The notes under the pieces were generated by a model. It searched no databases. It saw only the letters and a list, made by a program, of their open reading frames with translations, and was not told where the DNA came from. From Paraconexibacter algicola (GTDB lineage: Bacteria > Actinomycetota > Thermoleophilia > Solirubrobacterales > Solirubrobacteraceae), in NCBI RefSeq assembly GCF_003044185.1, contig NZ_PYYB01000002.1, positions 248,001 through 312,000 of the forward strand: DNA of 64,000 nt, in the 5' to 3' direction. Made by a program: the position numbers and the translations under genes. Every line of letters starts with the position of its first letter. Within the stretch, counting starts at the first letter, position 1. Below, in pieces: positions 59,101 to 64,000 of the stretch.

Positions 59101-59811
59101 GTGAACCCGCTCTCCCGCACCGTGCGTCCGCTCCTGCTCGGCACCCTGCTCGGCGGGGCGCTGCTCGCGTCCGGCTGCTCGGTCAACAACAACGGGGACG
59201 ACCAGGTCGCGGGCAAGCAGCTGTTCGTCTCCAAGTGCGGCTCCTGCCACATCCTCGGGCGGGCGGACACCAAGGGCGTCACCGGCCCCAACCTCGACGA
59301 GGCGTTCAAGCGCCCGCTGAAGGACGGCTTCGGCCGCGACGGCGTGCGCGGCGTCGTCTACCAGCAGATCAAGCACCCGCAGATCGGGAGCGTCATGCCG
59401 CGGGACCTCGTCGACGACGAGGGCGCCCGCGACATCGCCTCCTACGTGGCGGCGGTCGCGGCCGCGGGCGGCAAGGACGGCGGCGCGCTCGCGACGGCGG
59501 TCAAGTCCTCGGCCTCCGACAAGCCCGCCGTGGCCGAGAACGGGGTCCTGACGATCCCGGCCGACCCCGGCGGCCAGCTCCTCTACGTCAACGCCACCGC
59601 GCAGGCGCCCGCCGGGTCGCTCGAGGTGAAGATGCCCAACGAGTCCTCGGTCCCGCACGACATCGTCATCGACGGCAAGGGCGAGTCGCAGCAGGTGACG
59701 GGCGGCGAGGCGGGCTTCACCGCCGACTTCGCGCCCGGCAAGTACACCTACTACTGCTCGGTGCCCGGTCACCGGCAGGCCGGGATGGAGGGGACGCTCA
59801 CCGTCCAGTAG
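59101..59811 (+). CDS. Lipoprotein fusing cytochrome c to a plastocyanin-like cupredoxin
   Basis: 236 residues from GTG 59101, which has GGAGGA six bases upstream. A lipoprotein signal with lipobox LASGC (Cys26), then a cytochrome c domain with CGSCH (Cys46, Cys49, His50) and Met in VMPRDLVDD, then a type-1 copper domain (about 155-236) with ligands His186, Cys219, His224 and Met229 (CSVPGHRQAGM). The protein would be anchored outside the membrane with one heme and one blue-copper centre. It is probably an electron carrier to the caa3 oxidase, the last gene of its operon. Confidence 0.88.
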   Translation: MNPLSRTVRPLLLGTLLGGALLASGCSVNNNGDDQVAGKQLFVSKCGSCHILGRADTKGVTGPNLDEAFKRPLKDGFGRDGVRGVVYQQIKHPQIGSVMPRDLVDDEGARDIASYVAAVAAAGGKDGGALATAVKSSASDKPAVAENGVLTIPADPGGQLLYVNATAQAPAGSLEVKMPNESSVPHDIVIDGKGESQQVTGGEAGFTADFAPGKYTYYCSVPGHRQAGMEGTLTVQ

Positions 59812-59819
59812 CGCGCCCG

Positions 59820-59839
59820 GACGCCCCGCACGGGGCGTC
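59820..59839 (+). terminator. Terminator of the caa3 operon
   Basis: GACGCCCC/GGGGCGTC, 8-bp stem with a 4-base loop, eight bases after the cytochrome-cupredoxin stop. Confidence 0.65.
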
Positions 59840-59871
59840 ACCGGGGCCGTCCGCGGTAGAGTCCGGGCACG

Positions 59872-60132
59872 ATGAGCCAGCGTTACCGACTGCGGACGCC
59901 GTCCACCGGACGGGAGATCTTCCTCGAGGCCGAGCCCAACACCGTCTATCGCGACCGCGAGACCGGTGAGGAGCTCGAGGTGCTCGGCAAGGTGCTGCCG
60001 CTCGCCCCGTCGAAGTCGAAGCTGCCCTGGGCCGTGGAGAACCTGCGCTTCTGCCCCTGGTGCGACCAGCTCGCCCAAAAGGACCTCAACGACTGCCCCA
60101 CCTGCGGCCGCCGGATGGCGCCCGCCAGCTGA
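59872..60132 (+). CDS. Small zinc-ribbon protein, unknown function
   Basis: 86 residues. The N-terminal half is a beta-rich domain (RYRLRTPSTGREIFLEAEPN) and the C-terminal part holds two CxxC pairs (FCPWCDQ and DCPTCGRR) 13 residues apart, a zinc ribbon. TAGAGT lies nine bases before ATG. Its stop overlaps the next start by one base (TGATG), so translation is coupled. I do not recognise a family. Confidence 0.65.
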   Translation: MSQRYRLRTPSTGREIFLEAEPNTVYRDRETGEELEVLGKVLPLAPSKSKLPWAVENLRFCPWCDQLAQKDLNDCPTCGRRMAPAS

Positions 60133-60575
60133 TGCCGCGCCGCTCGACGGCCGTCGCCCTGCTCGTCGCCGCCGCGTTCGGCGTGACGGCGTGCGGCGGC
60201 AGCGAGCAGACCGGGGACGTCGTCCCCTCCTCCGCCCCCGAGCTCGTGCCGCCCGGCGAGGGCTCCGGCACGCTGCCCGCCGCCCCGACCGGGGACACGG
60301 GCACGACCGCCGACGACGGCACGACGACGACCGACACGACCGGCAAGACGTCCACGGACGACGGCACGACGGTCACGCCGAGCAGCCCGTCGACCGGCGG
60401 TGCGGCGGCGACGCCCGCCCCGCAGGCCACCGCGGTCCCGCAGGCCACCCCGACCCCCGCGACCGGCGGTGCCGGGACCGGCGGTGCGGGCGGCGGAACG
60501 GCGGGCGGCACCGGCAGCGAGGCCGGCGGCTTCCAGGACTTCTGCACGCAGAACCCCGGGGCCTGCGACCAGTAG
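60132..60575 (+). CDS. Thr/Gly/Pro-rich lipoprotein, unknown function
   Basis: 147 residues. A lipoprotein signal peptide (VALLVAAAFGVTAC, Cys near 22) is followed by low-complexity Thr/Asp/Gly/Ala/Pro repeats and a short Cys-containing end (FCTQNPGACDQ). It is probably a surface lipoprotein with a flexible linker. Coupled to the zinc-ribbon gene. No function predicted. Confidence 0.6.
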   Translation: MPRRSTAVALLVAAAFGVTACGGSEQTGDVVPSSAPELVPPGEGSGTLPAAPTGDTGTTADDGTTTTDTTGKTSTDDGTTVTPSSPSTGGAAATPAPQATAVPQATPTPATGGAGTGGAGGGTAGGTGSEAGGFQDFCTQNPGACDQ

Positions 60576-60594
60576 CGCGGCCCGCACGGCCGCG
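60576..60594. terminator. Hairpin between converging lipoprotein and P450 genes
   Basis: CGCGGCC/GGCCGCG, 7 bp with a 5-base loop in the 21-bp gap. Confidence 0.45.
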
Positions 60595-60596
60595 GC

Positions 60597-61913
60597 TCAG
60601 CGCAGGACGATGCGTCCGCCCCGGGCGGGCGCGAACGTGATCGCACGCCGCGTCGTCCCCTCCCCCGCCCGGTCACCGCGGGCGGGCGCGAGCTGCGCCG
60701 CGTCCAGCAGGGCGCCGAGCACCACCCGCATCTCCAGCAGCGCGAAGCTCGCCCCCAGGCAGCGGCGCACACCGCCGCCGAACGGGATCCACGTGGACGA
60801 CGACGGCGCCGCGTCGAGGAACCGCTGCGGTCGGAACGCCAGCGGCTCGGGGTACAGGTCCGCGCGGCGGTGCAGGAGGTAGATCGACGGGGCGACGTGC
60901 ACGCCGGCCGGCAGGTCCCAGCCGCCCAGGCGCAGGTCGCGGCGCAGCTGCCGCACGACCGCCGGCACCACCGGCCGCAGCCGCAGCGTCTCGCGGATCA
61001 CCGCGTCGAGGTACGCATGGCCGCCCGCACGCCGCTCCGCCACAGCCGTCGCGAGCACGTCGGGGTGGCGCACGAGCCGCTCGACCGTCCAGGCGAGCGC
61101 GGTCGCGGTCGTCTCGTGCCCGGCGATCAGCAGCGTCATGAGCTCGTCGCGCAGCTCCGCGTCGGTGAGGCCCTCCCCGTGCTCGTCGCGGGCCTGCAGC
61201 AGCAGCGACAGCACGTCCTGCCCGGGAGCGGCGTGACGGCGCGCGGCGAGCTCCTCGGTGACGACGGCGTCGGCGGCCGCACGCGCCGCGAGGAACCGCC
61301 GCCAGGGACTCAGCGGCCCGGCGTGGCGGCCCTGGGTGAGTCCGAGCGCCACGACCCGGCCGCGCGTGCCGACCTGCGCGAGGACGCGCCGCAGGGGCGC
61401 CCCGACCCGCGCGACGTGCGCCGGGTCCTCGACGCCGAAGACCGTGCGGACGATGATCTCGAGCGTCAGCGCCTGCATCCGCGGCAGCGCCGGCCCCGCC
61501 TGCCCGCGCGGCCACGCGGCGACGTGGCGGGCCGCGACCTCCTCCATCACGGCGGTGCTCGCGCGCAGCCGGTCCCCGTGGAACGGCGGCAGCAGCATCC
61601 GCCGGTGGCGCAGGTGCTCGGCGCCGTCCAGCAGCAGCGTCGACCCGGGGCCCAGGACCGGGGCGAGGACCGCGTTGCCCGCCCCGGCGTGCAGCACGTC
61701 CGGGTCCCCGCGCAGGACCTCGCGGACCGCGTCCGGGTCCGCGGTCACGACGAGCGTGCGGCCGGGCGCGGGCCGCAGCGTGAACCAGTCGCCGCAGCGC
61801 GCGTGGCAGGCGTCGAAGAACCGCGTGGGCGTCAGCAGGAAGCCGACGCCCATCATCCAGCGCGACAGGTCCGGCCGGGGCGGGAGCGCCCCGGCGGCCG
61901 TCGCGTCGGGCAT
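60597..61913 (-). CDS. Cytochrome P450
   Basis: 438 residues. I-helix AGHETTATALAW, ExxR in ETLRLRP, and the heme-thiolate loop FGGGVRRCLG with Cys385. The length and motifs are those of a class of soluble bacterial P450 similar to CYP1xx/CYP102-like group; substrate unknown. Its ATG overlaps the stop of the upstream secreted-protein gene (TGATG), so the two are cotranscribed. No ferredoxin gene is adjacent. Confidence 0.95.
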   Translation of the reverse strand: MPDATAAGALPPRPDLSRWMMGVGFLLTPTRFFDACHARCGDWFTLRPAPGRTLVVTADPDAVREVLRGDPDVLHAGAGNAVLAPVLGPGSTLLLDGAEHLRHRRMLLPPFHGDRLRASTAVMEEVAARHVAAWPRGQAGPALPRMQALTLEIIVRTVFGVEDPAHVARVGAPLRRVLAQVGTRGRVVALGLTQGRHAGPLSPWRRFLAARAAADAVVTEELAARRHAAPGQDVLSLLLQARDEHGEGLTDAELRDELMTLLIAGHETTATALAWTVERLVRHPDVLATAVAERRAGGHAYLDAVIRETLRLRPVVPAVVRQLRRDLRLGGWDLPAGVHVAPSIYLLHRRADLYPEPLAFRPQRFLDAAPSSSTWIPFGGGVRRCLGASFALLEMRVVLGALLDAAQLAPARGDRAGEGTTRRAITFAPARGGRIVLR

Positions 61914-62569
61914 CAGGGCGTGGAGACGAGCGTGGCCGAGTAGGTCAGCCGCGCGGTGCGGTACAGGCAGTAGAACTGGGAGATCCCCATCTCCTTCGTC
62001 TGCGCGGTCTGCCGGTCGAAGTCGTTGCACTTGCCCTTGCCGCGGCTCGCGCGCCACGAGGTCGTGCCCGGCTGGTTGACCGCGAGCGCGGGCGCCCAGG
62101 TCGGCACGGTGAGCCCGACGACCCAGCCCTTCTTCACCGGGATCGACCGCTCGAGCGGGAACTGCACGGTCTGCCCGAAGTACTTGGAGAGCTTCTGCGG
62201 CTCGCCCTGCGCGACCGCGCGGTAGTAGAGCTTGTTGCCGGGGCGCAGGATCGTGATCTGCGCCTGCGGCTCGCCGCCGAGGCCCTCGTTGAAGAACTTC
62301 GTCTGCTCCTTGCCCGGCTTGCCGAGCGTGATCGTCCAGGCGACGATGCGCCCGTCCTTGGGGATGACGTGCACGCTGCGGTTCGTGTCGACCTTCGCCT
62401 GGTAGCCGGTCGTCTTCGGGATCGCCTGGCACGGACGGTCCGGGCAGGAGGGCGCGGGGGCCGGTGTGCCCTGCAGGACCCCCACCTCGTCGAGCGTGCC
62501 CAGGGCGGCCGCCGGGACGGCGAGCGCGAGGGCGACCGCAGCCACCGTGACCTTCGTCGAACGCTTCAT
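61913..62569 (-). CDS. Secreted protein of unknown function
   Basis: 218 residues, ATG 62569 (a GTG one codon upstream is also possible). A signal peptide (VTVAAVALALAVPAAALG) is followed by a beta-rich domain with four or more cysteines (SCPDRPC and CNDFDRQ, FYCLYRT), suggesting disulfides. No known family. It is coupled to the P450 gene downstream, though a secreted protein with a P450 is an unexpected pair. Confidence 0.7.
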   Translation of the reverse strand: MKRSTKVTVAAVALALAVPAAALGTLDEVGVLQGTPAPAPSCPDRPCQAIPKTTGYQAKVDTNRSVHVIPKDGRIVAWTITLGKPGKEQTKFFNEGLGGEPQAQITILRPGNKLYYRAVAQGEPQKLSKYFGQTVQFPLERSIPVKKGWVVGLTVPTWAPALAVNQPGTTSWRASRGKGKCNDFDRQTAQTKEMGISQFYCLYRTARLTYSATLVSTP

Positions 62570-62654
62570 CACGCCCCATTGAACACGACACGTCGCCGGA
62601 AGGTGCGGATACGACCGCCGGGGAAGTTGCGGGCGCAATAGACTCGCCGCCGGG

Positions 62655-63623
62655 ATGAGCGCGATCGAGACGGTGGGGCTGGAGCGGGAGTACCGGGACG
62701 GCCTGAAGGCGGTGGCGGGCGTGGACCTCGCGGTCGCGGCGGGCGAGGTGTACGGGTTCCTCGGCCCCAACGGTGCCGGGAAGACCACGACCGTGCGGAT
62801 GCTCGTGACGCTCCTGCGGCCCACGGGCGGGCGGGCGACGGTCGCCGGGCACGACGTCGCCACCGAGCCGGCGAAGGTCCGCCGGCGCATCGGCGTCGCC
62901 CTGCAGGAGGCGTCGCTGGACCTGCTGATGACCGGCCGGGAGCTCGTCGAGCTCCAGGCCACGCTCCACGGGATCCCGCCGCGCACGGTCGCCGGGCGTG
63001 CCACCGAGCTGATCGAGCGCGTCGGGCTCGAGCAGGCCCAGGACCGGCGCGTCGGCACGTACTCGGGCGGCATGCGCCGCCGCCTGGACCTCGCGATGGC
63101 GCTGATCCACGAGCCCGAGGTCCTGTTCCTCGACGAGCCCACCACGGGCCTGGACCCCGTCTCGCGCCTGACGCTGTGGGAGGAGGTGCGACGGCTGAAG
63201 GCCGAGGGCACCACGGTCTTCCTCACCACCCAGTACCTCGAGGAGGCCGACCAGCTCGCGGACCGCGTCGGGATCATCAGCCAGGGCCGCCTCGTCGCCG
63301 AGGGCACCCCGGCGAGCCTCAAGGCGGAGATCGACCGGCCGCGGCTGAACGTGTCGGTCGTCGACCAGGACCGGCTGGCGCAGGCGCGCGAGATCCTCGC
63401 CCGCTTCGGCGACGAGCGACCCTCGACCGAGAACGCCGACCTGTCGTTCGCCGTCGACGGCGGCGCGACCGCGATCGCCCCGGTCGTCCGGGCGCTCGAC
63501 GAGGCCGGCATCGCCGTCGCGGCGCTCCAGGTCGTCGAGCCGAGCCTCGACGACGTGTTCGTGCAGAAGACCGGCCGGCACCTCGAGGGCACCGACGCCC
63601 CGGCCGCGGAGACCCCGGCGTGA
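62655..63623 (+). CDS. ABC exporter ATP-binding protein (DrrA-like)
   Basis: 322 residues. Walker A GPNGAGKTTTVRML, Q loop (ALQEASLDLLM), signature YSGGMRRRLDLAM, Walker B VLFLDEPTTGLDP, and the DrrA-type C-terminal domain (LAEARFGDERPSTENADLSF region). It powers an ABC-2 exporter; drugs, polyketides or lipids are candidate cargoes. TAGACT lies ten bases before ATG. It overlaps the permease gene start as GTGA. Confidence 0.93.
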   Translation: MSAIETVGLEREYRDGLKAVAGVDLAVAAGEVYGFLGPNGAGKTTTVRMLVTLLRPTGGRATVAGHDVATEPAKVRRRIGVALQEASLDLLMTGRELVELQATLHGIPPRTVAGRATELIERVGLEQAQDRRVGTYSGGMRRRLDLAMALIHEPEVLFLDEPTTGLDPVSRLTLWEEVRRLKAEGTTVFLTTQYLEEADQLADRVGIISQGRLVAEGTPASLKAEIDRPRLNVSVVDQDRLAQAREILARFGDERPSTENADLSFAVDGGATAIAPVVRALDEAGIAVAALQVVEPSLDDVFVQKTGRHLEGTDAPAAETPA

Positions 63624-64000
63624 TCCGCGCCGTCGTCGCGCTCGCCCGTCGCGCCCTGCGCAACGCGTTCCGCCGTCCCCAGTTCCTCGCGCCGCTGCTG
63701 ATCTTCCCGACGTTGTTCCTCGCCGTGAACACCGGCGGCCTGAACCGCACGACCGACCTCCCCGGGTTCCCGCAGGTCGACGGGTTCCTCGACTTCCAGC
63801 TCGCCGCGGCGATGACGCAGTCGCTGCTGCTCGGCGGGGTCGCGGCCGGGATCGCCCTGGCGCTCGAGATCGAGGGCGGCTTCTTCGACCGCCTCGTCGC
63901 CTCCCCCATCCCGCGGGCGGCGATCGTGCTCGGCCGGCTGGCCGCGGCGGGCGCGCTCGCCGCGATCCAGATCGTCTACTTCACGGTCCTCGGCCTCGTC
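63620..64000 (+). CDS. ABC-2 type permease, 3' end outside window
   Basis: 127 codons from the GTG at 63620, coupled to the ATP-binding protein gene. RNAFRRPQFLAPLLIFPTLF begins the first transmembrane helix and IALALEIEGGFFDRLVASPI fits the DrrB/NodJ-type permease signature. The rest lies beyond the window. Confidence 0.88.
   Translation, partial: MIRAVVALARRALRNAFRRPQFLAPLLIFPTLFLAVNTGGLNRTTDLPGFPQVDGFLDFQLAAAMTQSLLLGGVAAGIALALEIEGGFFDRLVASPIPRAAIVLGRLAAAGALAAIQIVYFTVLGLV

Overview
The window is about 64 kb of very GC-rich chromosomal DNA with nearly every third codon position G or C, dense genes and many GTG starts. Gene content (clpX-clpP-tig, TspO, PucR regulators, Ser/Thr kinase with FHA partner, aa3 and caa3 oxidases, UBP zinc finger beside a TrxR-like protein) points to an actinobacterium. 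My best guess is class Thermoleophilia, order Solirubrobacterales (Patulibacter/Conexibacter-like). No rRNA is present to confirm this. I see no prophage, insertion sequence, CRISPR array or plasmid function, so this is ordinary chromosome with several lineage-specific modules.

Layout. 1-4.1 kb: proteostasis genes on the minus strand (trigger factor, ClpP, ClpX) and a cut universal stress protein. 4.1-11.5 kb: redox and small-metabolism genes (hydrolase-cyclase fusion, MDR oxidoreductase, lactate monooxygenase-like enzyme, CoA-binding protein, Mug glycosylase, TrxR-like flavoprotein with UBP zinc finger, TspO), then tRNA-His. 11.8-16.8 kb: a regulatory island with a double PucR-type regulator divergent from a PucR regulator that is translationally coupled to an orphan histidine kinase. 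17-29 kb: three large secreted proteins (two beta-helix/Ig-like, one alpha/beta hydrolase), tRNA-Arg and tRNA-Pro, and CAP, OsmC and NUDIX genes. 29-38 kb: an acyl-CoA dehydrogenase/3-hydroxyacyl-CoA dehydrogenase operon, a sigma factor-ogt pair, a degenerate acyl-adenylating enzyme convergent with an MBL-fold protein, and trxB. 38-46.5 kb: flippase-like and PAP2 membrane proteins, an SDR, a Ser/Thr kinase with beta-propeller, an FHA-HTH protein, an ECF sigma factor, a class-I amidotransferase and an enoyl-CoA hydratase.

46.5-60 kb is the respiratory region. An A1-type aa3 oxidase operon (ctaC, ctaD, ctaB and two small membrane proteins) ends at a strong hairpin. A PvdQ-like acylase, a CBS protein and an AraC regulator follow. 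Then comes an A2-type caa3 operon: subunit II with a fused cytochrome c, subunit I with the YSHPAV signature, a tandem Usp-like protein, subunit III, a 34-residue membrane peptide, and a lipoprotein joining cytochrome c to a cupredoxin. The last 4 kb hold a zinc ribbon protein, two secreted proteins, a cytochrome P450 and the start of a DrrAB-like ABC exporter.

The most general signal is a repeated promoter architecture. In at least fourteen genes a TANNNT -10 hexamer lies only 6-8 bases before the start codon, usually with no Shine-Dalgarno sequence, as expected for leaderless transcripts. Internal operon genes instead use Shine-Dalgarno sequences or ATGA/GTGA overlaps. Several divergent pairs are separated by only 24-56 bp holding back-to-back elements of this kind.
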